This document shows positions 1-10,200 of a DNA stretch of 11,917 bases, one piece after another (within the stretch, counting starts at the first letter, position 1; each line of letters starts with the position of its first letter). Source of the DNA: UBA11164 sp002420085. GTDB lineage: Bacteria > Pseudomonadota > Gammaproteobacteria > Xanthomonadales > Xanthomonadaceae. The notes beneath the pieces are model-generated. The model was not told the origin of the DNA. It did no database searches and worked only from the letters and a program-made list of their open reading frames with translations. The position numbers were made by a program, and so were the translations under genes. The stretch covers positions 1 through 11,917 of the forward strand of contig DALYLJ010000093.1 in NCBI GenBank assembly GCA_031976395.1, given 5' to 3'.

Positions 1-545
1 AGCCAAGCTGCAACACGCGCTGTCGGACGAAAGACTCGCTGCACGCCTGACTGTTTCACGCGCCACATCCCTCTCGCCTCCCCCCTCGCCAAGCACTTGC
101 TGCTGCAACGCTTTCGACACCACACGCTCGGCCTTCCGACTGAGGCTCGACACTGATCAGGTACTGCCTTCTTGCCCAGCGCCTGGTCGCGCAACCTTCA
201 GTTACGTGGGACTGATCACGCTGGCAGCGTCTCACTGCGCGGAGGTGATGTCAAGCGCTGTGGAAGGGCGATCACCCATATGGCTCGATCAGGTTCGGAT
301 GCGCATGCGCTGGCTGCATCGTCTTGGCCTTGTTACCCGCGCTGAAGGCGCCTGCGTGGGCTGGATTCGCTGCTTCGCCAACGGCACGCGCCAGTCTGCA
401 TGGCTGTGCGGGCAAGTCGGTGGACAGACCGCCGGTCCGCTTCGACTCGACAGCGATCTGCCTGGCATCGCTCGGGGCCGAGCTTCGGCGACTTGACGAT
501 TGATCGGCACGCGACCAAACTTGCAAACTTGATCGCTCAATCTCG
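1..545. other. Upstream region without a supported gene
   Basis: No convincing gene lies here. One + frame is open from the left edge (base 2) to a stop at 494-496, about 164 codons. Its first 20 or so codons look protein-like, but it then reads through a C-rich stretch giving runs of Pro, Ser and Cys, and it matches no family I know. It could be the tail of a gene that starts outside the window, a decayed remnant, or chance in GC-rich DNA. The first 130 bases are strikingly C-rich and G-poor on this strand, unlike the coding regions that follow. I found no tRNA, no SAH riboswitch and no cobalamin riboswitch. The only structure I would stress is the cluster of repeats at 493-542 just before sahR. 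Confidence 0.5.
493..542 (+). promoter_or_regulatory. Candidate sahR-metH operator/promoter region
   Basis: Several short repeats cluster within 70 bases of the sahR start. TTGATCGCTCAA at 529-540 is a TTGA-N4-TCAA dyad. GATTGATCG (498-506) and CGCTCAATC (534-542) form an inverted repeat matching at 8 of 9 positions. CAAACTTG occurs twice in tandem (516-523 and 524-531), and TTGATCG occurs at 500-506 and 529-535. TTGACG at 493-498 is a fair -35 element, but 17 bases further on I find only a weak -10 (CAAACT). ArsR-family repressors bind short dyads over promoters and often control their own operon, so this is where an operator should be. I cannot say that any of these repeats matches the published SahR motif. 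Confidence 0.3.
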
Positions 546-548
546 ATG

Positions 549-554
549 AAAGGA
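549..554 (+). promoter_or_regulatory. Ribosome binding site deciding the sahR start
   Basis: AAAGGA ends 6 bases before the ATG at 561, which is good Shine-Dalgarno spacing. An in-frame ATG at 546 would put this purine run inside the gene and has no purine-rich site in front of it. The protein is therefore best started at 561 (MDLEAW...). Confidence 0.7.
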
Positions 555-560
555 TATTTG

Positions 561-1490
561 ATGGACCTCGAAGCCTGGTCGGAATGCCTGCGGGTGCTGT
601 CCGACCCGACCCGCATGCGCCTGCTGGCGTTGCTGGAGCGCGAGGAACTGACGGTGGCCGAACTGGCGGCGATCACCCATCTGGCCCAGCCACGGGTTTC
701 GACCCACCTGTCCAAGCTGAAGGATGCCGGTCTGGTTCGCGATCGCCGATCCGGTGTGTCGGCCTACTATCGGTTCAGCGAGGACGACCTCGATGAACAG
801 CGCCGGGCGCTGTGGCGGACGCTGTGCGCGGGGGTCGAGGACGCCCTGCTGCGTGCCGATGGCGAACGCCTGCCGGTGGTTCTGGCGCAACGGGCGGGTG
901 ATCGCAACTGGGCCGATTCGGTGGCCGGTGACATGGAGCGGCACTATTCGCCGGGCCGTACCTGGGAGGCGCTGGCGCGGGCGGCGCTGCCCCTGCTGGA
1001 GCCCGGCGATGTGCTCGACATCGCTTCGGGCGATGGCGTGACCGCTGAACTGATCGCGCCGCATGCCCGCACCTTCACCTGCATCGATGCCAGCGCCAAG
1101 GTGGTGGCGATGGCCCGCGAGCGTCTGCGCAGACTCGACAACACCGAGGTGCTGGAGGCCGACATGCATGCCCTGCCATTCGAGGCGCCGCGCTTCGATC
1201 TGGTGCTGATGATGCATGCCCTGACCTATGCCGAGAAGCCGGCCATGGCGGTCGCCGAGGTCGCCCGCGTGCTGCGTCCGGGCGGGCGCCTGCTGGCGAC
1301 CTGTCTGGCGCGCCACGAACACGCCTCGACCGTGGCGCCCTACGGCCACGTCAACCTCGGGCTCGATCTCAAGGATCTGCGGCGGATGGCCGAAAAGGCG
1401 GGATTGACGGTGCAGGTCTGCGAGCGGGTGACCCGTGAGAAACGGGCGCCGCATTTCGAGGTCAACATGCTGCTGGCGGTGAAACCATGA
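561..1490 (+). CDS. sahR: SahR-type ArsR regulator with SAM/SAH-binding methyltransferase domain
   Basis: This 309-residue protein joins two domains. Residues 5-75 are an ArsR winged helix: SDPTRMRLLALL at 14-25, then the recognition-helix region QPRVSTHLSKLKDAG at 43-57 and the wing to about 70. The Cys-x-Cys metal site of arsenic and cadmium sensors is absent (the stretch reads ELTVAELAA), so it is unlikely to sense metals. Residues about 120-305 are a class I methyltransferase fold, with motif I DIASGDG at 153-159, an acidic residue in CIDAS after the next strand, and FDLVLMMHAL further on. SahR regulators are known to have this architecture and to bind SAH, which releases them from SAM-cycle promoters. 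The stop overlaps the first metH gene (ATGA), which supports a methionine-cycle role and autoregulation. A true methyltransferase activity cannot be excluded. The start at 561 is chosen over 546 for its ribosome binding site. Confidence 0.8.
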   Translation: MDLEAWSECLRVLSDPTRMRLLALLEREELTVAELAAITHLAQPRVSTHLSKLKDAGLVRDRRSGVSAYYRFSEDDLDEQRRALWRTLCAGVEDALLRADGERLPVVLAQRAGDRNWADSVAGDMERHYSPGRTWEALARAALPLLEPGDVLDIASGDGVTAELIAPHARTFTCIDASAKVVAMARERLRRLDNTEVLEADMHALPFEAPRFDLVLMMHALTYAEKPAMAVAEVARVLRPGGRLLATCLARHEHASTVAPYGHVNLGLDLKDLRRMAEKAGLTVQVCERVTREKRAPHFEVNMLLAVKP

Positions 1491-2586
1491 GTCCTGCCCT
1501 GCCTTGGCTGAACCCGGCTCGGGTCGAGTCCCTGCTGGCCGGCCTGTGCTCACGCATCCTGATCCTGGACGGGGCGATGGGCACCCTGATCCAGACCCGA
1601 CACCTGACCGAAGCCGACTATCGCGGCGAACGCTTCGCCGAGGGCTATGATCGGCTGTTCGTTGAAACCGACCATCGCCACGGTCCGGGCTGTGGCTGCG
1701 CTGTCGATCTCAAGGGCGACAACGACCTGCTCAATCTGAGCCAGCCCGATCTGATCCGCGAGTTGCATCGGGCCTACCTCGATGCCGGGGCCGATCTGAT
1801 CGAGACCAATACCTTCAACGCTACGGCGCTGTCGCAGAGTGATTACCGGCTGCCGCACCTGGCGCGCGAGATCAATCGGGAAGGTGCGCGTCTGGCGTGC
1901 GAGGCCCGCGACGATTGCGAGCGGGCGATGCCTGGCCGTTCGGCTTACGTGGTCGGTGTGCTCGGGCCGACCAGCCGCACCGCGAGCATCAGTCCCGATG
2001 TCGGTAATCCGGGCTTCCGGGCGGTCGATTTCGATACCCTGGCGGCCGGCTATCGCGAGGCGGCCCATGGCCTGATCGAGGGCGGTTCCGACCTGCTGAT
2101 GATCGAGACCGTGTTCGACACGCTCAACGCCAAGGCCGCCCTGTTCGCGATCGACGATGTGTTTGCCGAAGTCGGCGGTCGGCTGCCAGTGATGATCTCC
2201 GGGACGATCACCGACCGCTCCGGCCGTACCCTATCCGGTCAGACCGCCGAGGCATTCTGGTATTCCCTGCGCCACGCCCGGCCGCTGGCGATCGGGCTCA
2301 ACTGTGCGCTCGGCGCCCGCGATCTGCGCAGCCATGTCGATGTGCTGGCCCGGATCAGCGAGGCCCACGTGTCCTGCCATCCGAATGCCGGCCTGCCGAA
2401 TGCGTTCGGCGAGTACGACGAGAGTCCGGAAGCGATGGCGGCCACCCTGCGCGAGTTCGCTGACTCCGGCTGGCTCAACATCGTCGGCGGCTGCTGTGGC
2501 ACGACACCGGCCCACATCGCGGCGATCGCCGAGGCGGTGCGTGATCTGCCGCCCCGGACGATACCCCGAATCGAGGCAGCCGCCTG

Positions 2587-2587
<1 letters not shown>
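1487..2587 (+). CDS. metH: Methionine synthase part 1: homocysteine-binding methyltransferase domain
   Basis: This 366-residue protein corresponds to the N-terminal module of cobalamin-dependent methionine synthase (about 350 residues of the roughly 1,230 in E. coli MetH). It binds homocysteine through zinc and takes the methyl group from methylcobalamin, in the cytoplasm. Visible motifs are DGAMGT (28-33), ETNTFNAT, the first zinc cysteine in GLNCALG (C273) and the paired cysteines of GGCCG (C336, C337), so all three zinc ligands are present. Residues about 54-72 are longer than in E. coli and contain H63, H65, C69 and C71. The protein ends where the folate domain would begin, and part 2 follows at once (TGATG, 1-bp overlap), so this is a split gene and not a truncation. 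The ATG overlaps the sahR stop, with GGTGA at 1478-1482 as a close ribosome binding site. A stand-alone homocysteine methyltransferase is less likely, given the partner gene. Confidence 0.92.
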
Positions 2588-5346
<2,759 letters not shown>

Positions 5347-5351
5347 ATGCC

Positions 5352-5421
5352 ATCGGGGTCCGGCGGCAGCCCGACGACCGGCCAGCGGGGCGGATGGCTA
5401 GGCACGCGCCGCGACCCCGAT
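5352..5421. repeat. 9-bp perfect inverted repeat between metH and the copper operon
   Basis: ATCGGGGTC at 5352-5360 is matched exactly by its reverse complement GACCCCGAT at 5413-5421, with a 52-base spacer. The right arm covers the place where a -35 element would sit for the extended -10 at 5435-5443. The arm centres are about 61 bp apart, close to six helical turns. It could be a pair of operator half-sites, the base of a long stem in metH read-through RNA, or chance. There is no U-tract, so it is not an intrinsic terminator. Confidence 0.4.
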
Positions 5422-5434
5422 TCGCCCGGCCTGA

Positions 5435-5443
5435 TGCTACACT
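5435..5443 (+). promoter_or_regulatory. Extended -10 promoter, probably leaderless
   Basis: TGCTACACT fits the extended -10 pattern (TG, one base, then TANNNT). The hexamer TACACT ends at 5443 and the start codon of the next gene is at 5450, so transcription should begin at or within a base or two of the A of ATG. No Shine-Dalgarno sequence lies before that ATG, which agrees with a leaderless message. No good -35 is visible, which is common for extended -10 promoters or ones needing an activator. Confidence 0.5.
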
Positions 5444-5449
5444 GCTGCA

Positions 5450-5881
5450 ATGACCCCGCGCCGCTTCCGGCATGCCTGTGCGATCGCCGTCCGCCTCGTT
5501 CTCGTGTGCGGGCTGCTGCTCTCGAACGGTGCCTGGGCGCAGGTGCTCGACGCAGCCGTGTCATCGGCGTTCGACGCCGGGCAGACCGAGCAACCGGCAG
5601 CCGGATCGCAGGATCGGCACGCCGACCATGACCCGGCAGCCACCGGCCACAGCCGCGCCTGCTGCCCGGACGGCATGCTGGCCGGCGACTGCCCCGAATC
5701 CGGTTCGCAGACGTGCGACTCCGGCTCCTGCCCCAGAATCTGCGGCAACAGCCTGCCGGCCCTCGCGGGTCCGATTTCCGTGCTGGCCTGGGCCAGACCT
5801 GCATCCGCCAGGGCCGACGATTCACCGCAGACGGAAAGCCATTCCGACCTGCCGCGCCTGAGACCCCCGATTTCCGCCTGA
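5450..5881 (+). CDS. copL: CopL-like Cys/His-rich small exported protein
   Basis: This 143-residue protein starts with a signal peptide: basic MTPRRFRHA, a hydrophobic stretch at about 11-24 (IAVRLVLVCGLLL) and a likely cleavage after AWA (A30, before Q31). The mature part has H57, H60 and H67, then a cysteine cluster at C71, C72, C81, C89, C94 and C98, and ends LPRLRPPISA. Xanthomonas CopL proteins share this layout of signal peptide, His-rich stretch, CC-then-CxC cluster and a closing RPPI motif. They precede copper-resistance genes and are needed for their copper induction. Here the gene heads a Cu(I)/Ag(I) efflux operon, 64 bases before cusB, which supports a metal-binding periplasmic role. 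No conserved enzyme motif is seen. The family call rests on layout and remembered relatives, so a related but distinct metal-binding protein is possible. It appears to be translated from a leaderless message. Confidence 0.6.
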   Translation: MTPRRFRHACAIAVRLVLVCGLLLSNGAWAQVLDAAVSSAFDAGQTEQPAAGSQDRHADHDPAATGHSRACCPDGMLAGDCPESGSQTCDSGSCPRICGNSLPALAGPISVLAWARPASARADDSPQTESHSDLPRLRPPISA

Positions 5882-5906
5882 GCCCTGCGCTACCGTCGGA
5901 CCGTCC

Positions 5907-5937
5907 CCGGTTCCGGCGGTGTCTCCTGCTCAACCGG
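5907..5937 (+). promoter_or_regulatory. Possible hairpin covering the cusB ribosome binding site
   Basis: CCGGTT at 5907-5912 pairs exactly with AACCGG at 5932-5937 across a 19-base loop. The right arm includes the first bases of GGAAA (5936-5940), the only Shine-Dalgarno-like run before the cusB ATG at 5946. A stem here could limit cusB translation. It is only 6 bp and could be chance. Confidence 0.3.
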
Positions 5938-5945
5938 AAATCGCC

Positions 5946-7250
5946 ATGACCTACGCCATCCCAGTACGCCGCCTGATGCGGCATCTCGCGCTCGCGCCCA
6001 TCCTGGTGTTCGCCCTGCTCGCATGCAGCACGGACGCCGATCCACCGCCGAAACCGACCGAGGCCGAACGTACCGTGCTGTACTGGTACGACCCGATGCG
6101 CCCGGATGTCCATTTCGATGCCCCCGGCCGCTCGCCATTCATGGACATGGACCTGGTGCCGATGTACGCCGATGCCGACGACGACCCGTCCGGAGCTGGC
6201 GCGGTTGCGGTCTCCGACGCGGTCATCCAGTCACTGGGCATCCGGATCGGTCGGGTCGAAGCGATCGATCTGCGACCGAGCCTGCGCGTCCCGGCACGGG
6301 TCCGGGCCGACCCCGACAGCCGCTGGATGCTGTTCAGCCGAGTCGAGGGCTGGGTCGAGGCCCTGGCTGTCCATGAGGTCGGCGAATCGGTCAGGGCCGG
6401 TCAGGTGCTGCTCGATATCTACAGCCCGCAACTGGTGCAGGCGCAGGAAGAACTGCTGCTCGATGCCGAGCGTGCCGACGCCGCCGCCGAGCGCCTGCGC
6501 CGACTCGGGATCGCCGATCGGGACATCCAGGCGATTCGGCAAGCCGGCGTCTCGCAGCGTCACCTGCCGCTGCGCTCGGCGGTCACCGGCACGATCGCCG
6601 CCATCAATGTCCATCTCGACGCGCGCGCCATGCCCGAGCAGCCGCTGCTGGAAGTGGTGGCCGAGGATCGGGTCTGGGTCGATGCCCGACTGTTCCCTGG
6701 CCAGGCTGAACAACTCGGCACACCGGTCAGCGCACGGTTTCGCCGGCTCGGTGAAGACCAACCCCGATGGCATGGCGAGAATGGCTTTCTCTATCCCTCC
6801 GTCGATCCGACCAGCCAGACCCAGGCGCTGCGCTTCGTCATTGCCGAGTCATCGCGACGCCTGCCGCCCGGCGCCTGGCTCGATGCCGAACTGTTCGGAC
6901 CGCTGCGTCCGAACGTGCTGTCGCTGCCAGCCGAAGCGGTCATCCGATCGGGCCAAGGCACACGTGTGGTTCGCCGCGATGACGACGGCCGCTTCGTTCC
7001 GATCGATGTCGAACTCGGCACTCGCTATGGCGACCGCTACGAGGTCCGCGCTGGCCTTTCGGCAGGCGACGACGTGGTGCTCTCCGGACAATTCCTGCTC
7101 GACTCCGAGGCCGATCTGAAGTCCGGGCTGCGCCGGATGTCGGGCGCCGGCTCGGAACGGGCATCCGATGCCGAACCCTCCGGCGACCATCCGCATGCCG
7201 ACAGCAACCCGGCGTCGGAGCAGGAGCAGGAGCACGGTCATGCTCATTGA
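5946..7250 (+). CDS. cusB: Cu(I)/Ag(I) efflux periplasmic adaptor (CusB-like lipoprotein)
   Basis: This 434-residue membrane-fusion protein links the inner-membrane pump to the outer-membrane channel. It opens with a signal peptide and lipobox LLAC (C27), so it is probably a lipoprotein. Residues 44-76 form a heavy-metal-binding domain (YWYDPMRPDVHFDAPGRSPF, then MDMDLVPMY). M51, M66 and M68 have the same spacing as the three CusB methionines that bind Cu(I)/Ag(I) in E. coli. The lipoyl and hairpin region follows, with YSPQLVQAQEELL from Y159, then the beta-barrel and membrane-proximal domains (RSGQGTRVVRRDDDGRFVPI). The C-terminus (413-434) is His-rich, with H415, H417, H430, H432 and H434. 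No CusF-like domain is fused to it. An in-frame GTG at 5919 lacks a ribosome binding site, whereas the ATG at 5946 has GGAAA at 5936-5940. Its last 11 bases overlap cusA. Confidence 0.9.
   Translation: MTYAIPVRRLMRHLALAPILVFALLACSTDADPPPKPTEAERTVLYWYDPMRPDVHFDAPGRSPFMDMDLVPMYADADDDPSGAGAVAVSDAVIQSLGIRIGRVEAIDLRPSLRVPARVRADPDSRWMLFSRVEGWVEALAVHEVGESVRAGQVLLDIYSPQLVQAQEELLLDAERADAAAERLRRLGIADRDIQAIRQAGVSQRHLPLRSAVTGTIAAINVHLDARAMPEQPLLEVVAEDRVWVDARLFPGQAEQLGTPVSARFRRLGEDQPRWHGENGFLYPSVDPTSQTQALRFVIAESSRRLPPGAWLDAELFGPLRPNVLSLPAEAVIRSGQGTRVVRRDDDGRFVPIDVELGTRYGDRYEVRAGLSAGDDVVLSGQFLLDSEADLKSGLRRMSGAGSERASDAEPSGDHPHADSNPASEQEQEHGHAH
7223..7232 (+). promoter_or_regulatory. Ribosome binding site deciding the cusA start
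   Basis: GGAGCAGGAG within the end of cusB holds two GGAG cores. The second ends at 7232, 7 bases before the ATG at 7240. The upstream in-frame ATG at 7168 would add 24 Arg/Ser/Pro-rich residues with no counterpart in the family. Confidence 0.7.
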
Positions 7251-10200
7251 ACGGATCGTCCGTGCGTCGATGGCCCGACCCGGCCTGGTGGTCGGGATCA
7301 CGATCATGCTCACGGCAATCGCCCTGGTCGCCGCCCGTGGCCTGCCGCTCGACGCGATTCCGGATCTTTCGGACACCCAGGTCATCGTTCGCACCTCGTG
7401 GACCGGGCAGACACCCCGCACGATCGAGGATCAGATCACCTACCCGATCGCCACCCGCATGCTCTCGGTGCCCGGCGCGAGTGCCGTGCGCGGCTTTTCG
7501 ATGTTCGGCGACTCCTTCGTGTACGTGATCTTCGAGGACGGCACCGATCTGTACTGGGCCAGATCGCGGGTGCTCGAATACCTGTCCCAGGTGCGCGGCG
7601 AACTGCCGTCCGAAGTCGAACCACAACTCGGACCCGATGCGACCGGGGTCGGCTGGGTCTATCAGTACGCCCTGATCGACCGCAGCGGCCGTCACGATCT
7701 GGCCGAACTGCGGTCACTGCAAGACTGGTTCCTGCGCTTCGAGTTGCAACAACTTCCGGGCGTCGCCGAAGTCGCCTCGGTCGGCGGCTTCGTCCGTCGC
7801 TACGAGGCGATCGTCGATCCGATCCGGCTCCAGGCCTACGGCATCCCCTTCGATCGGCTGGTTTCCGCGCTGCGCGACAGCAATCGCGAGGCCAGCGGTG
7901 GGGTCATCGAGATCGCCGAGGCCGAATACGCGGTGCGCGGAATCGGATTCGTGCAATCGCTGGATGCGCTCGGCGCGACCCCGACCGGGGTGCTCGTCGA
8001 GGGTCGCCCGATCCTGCTGCGCGACGTCGCCGACCTGCGCTTCGGACCGGCGCCGCGCAGGGGCATCACCGATCTCGACGGCGAGGGCGAAGCGGTCGGC
8101 GGAATCGTGGTCATGCGTCACGGCGGTGATGCCCGCCAGGTGATCGCAGCGGTCGAGGCACGCCTGGCCGCACTGGGCAGCGGCCTGCCGGACGGCGTGG
8201 AGGTGGTCACCGTGTACGACCGCTCTGGGCTGATCGATCGCGCGGTCGCCAACCTCTCGGAAAAACTGATCGAGGAGTTGCTGATCGTGGTGCTGGTCTG
8301 CGCCCTGTTCCTCTGGCATTTCCGTTCGGCACTGGTGGCGGCGGTGGCACTGCCGCTGGGTGTGCTGCTGGCACTGGCGATCATGCGCTGGCAAGGATTG
8401 AACGCCAACATCATGTCGCTGGGCGGCATCGCCATCGCCATCGGCGCGATGGTCGATGCTGCCGTGGTCATGATCGAGAACGCCCACCAGCACCTGGAGC
8501 AACGCACCCGCGCCCTGGGCCGGGAGGTATCCGACCCTGAGCGCTGGCAGACCCTGACCGAGGCAGCGGCGGAAGTCGCGCCGGCCCTGTTCTTTTCATT
8601 GCTGATCATCGCCCTGTCGTTCGTTCCGGTGTTCATGCTGGAAGCCCAGGAGGGCCGCATGTTCACGCCGCTGGCCTGGACCAAGACCTGGGCGATGGTC
8701 GCATCGGCGGCGCTGGCGATCACCTTGGTACCGGTTCTGATGGGGTACTGGATTCGCGGGCGTTTCCGCGACGAAAGCGAACAACCGCTCAGTCGCTGGC
8801 TGATGGCGGCCTATCGGCCGGTGCTGTCGCTGGCCCTGCGGCATTCCTGGCTGGTCCTGGGCTCGGCCCTGGTGCTGCTGCTGGCCACCGCCTGGCCGTG
8901 GAGTCGGATCGGCAGCGAGTTCATGCCGGAACTGGAAGAGGGCGACCTGCTGTACATGCCGACCACCCTGCCCTCGCTGTCGCCTGCCGAAGCACAGGCC
9001 CTGTTGCAGCGAACCGACCGGATGATCCGCAGCATTCCGGAGGTCGAGCAGGTGTTCGGCAAGATCGGTCGCGCCGATACCGCGACCGATCCGGCCCCGC
9101 TGACCATGATCGAGGCGGTGGTCCGGTTCAAGCCCGAGCACCAATGGCGTGCCGGCCTGGATCGGACCGAACTGCTGGCCGAACTGGATCGGGCGGTCAG
9201 TCTGCCGGGTGTCAGCAATGCCTGGGTTCCGCCGATCCTGAATCGGATCAACATGCAGGTCAGCGGCATTCGCACGCCACTCGGAGTGCGGGTGACCGGC
9301 CCCGATCTGGACAGCATCGGCGCCGAAGCCGACCGGATCGCCAGTCTGCTGCAAACCCTGCCGGGCACCCGTTCGGCGTTCGCCGAGCGGACCGCCAGTG
9401 CCCGCTACCTGGAAATCGAGCCCGATCGGGAGGCGCTGGCCCGGCACGGGATGTCGATGGTGCAACTGCAATCGCTGCTGGCGATCGCCGTCGGTGGTGC
9501 CCCGGTGACGGTCGCGGTCGAGGCCCGGCAACGCTACCCGATCGCACTGCGCCTGGCCCAACACTGGCGGGACAGTCCGGAAGCCCTGGCCAACCTGCCG
9601 GTCCAGACCCCGAGCGGCAGTCAGGTGCCGCTGTCGGCCCTGGCCCGGCTGACACTGGCCGATGGGCCACCGATGATCCGCAGCGAAAACGCCCGCCTGG
9701 CCAGCCATGTGTTCGTCGAACTCGAACCCGGTGCCGATCTGAACGGCTATATCGAACGCGCCAACGCGGCCCTGACCGAAACCATCGCCTTGCAACCCGG
9801 CCATGCCCTGGAATGGGTCGGCAGCTACCAGGCCCTGGCACGGGCCGAGGCACGGCTCCAGATCGCCATTCCGTTGACCCTGGCGATCGTGTTCGTCCTG
9901 CTTTATTTCATCTTCGGCCGGGTGTTCGAGTCGGCCCTGGTCATGCTGTCCCTGCCGCTGGCGGTGGTCGGCGGGGTCTGGCTGATGTGGCTGCTGGACT
10001 ATCAGATGTCGGTGGCGACTGCGGTCGGCTTCATCGCCCTGATCGGCGTGGCGGCCGAATTCGGCGTGATCATGCTGATCTACCTGGATGCGGCGGTCGG
10101 CCGCGCACGTGCGGCCGGCAGACTCGACCTGACCACGCTCGACACCGTCCTCTCCGAGGGCGCACTGCGCCGGGTGCGACCCAAGGCGATGACCGTCTTC

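Noticed and set aside
360..460. Stretch faintly like the 3' part of a cobalamin riboswitch (AGTCGG ... GACCGCCGG)
   Set aside because: The upstream conserved boxes are missing, the match is loose, and B12 riboswitches normally control metE or transport genes rather than metH.
206..496. Possible small gene starting at GTG 206
   Set aside because: There is no ribosome binding site, the composition is unusual and no family is recognised. The same frame is already open upstream of the GTG.
100..545. SAH riboswitch before the metH operon
   Set aside because: I looked for the conserved GAGGAGCGCTGC-type core seen in ahcY-metH leaders and did not find it. A protein SAH sensor is present instead.
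537..1553. A 338-codon open frame on the - strand opposite sahR
   Set aside because: It is a shadow of sahR. The His/Gln/Arg-rich translation resembles no protein family.
5347..5412. Intrinsic terminator after metH part 2
   Set aside because: Only weak stems such as GCCA (5381-5384) with TGGC (5395-5398) are present, with no U-tract. Read-through or Rho-dependent ending is possible.
5919..5945. GTG start for cusB
   Set aside because: There is no ribosome binding site, and it would put nine extra residues before a complete lipoprotein signal peptide that begins at ATG 5946.
7168..7239. Upstream start for cusA at ATG 7168
   Set aside because: It would add 24 Arg/Ser-rich residues unlike the family. 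The ATG at 7240 has a well-placed ribosome binding site and gives E. coli numbering.
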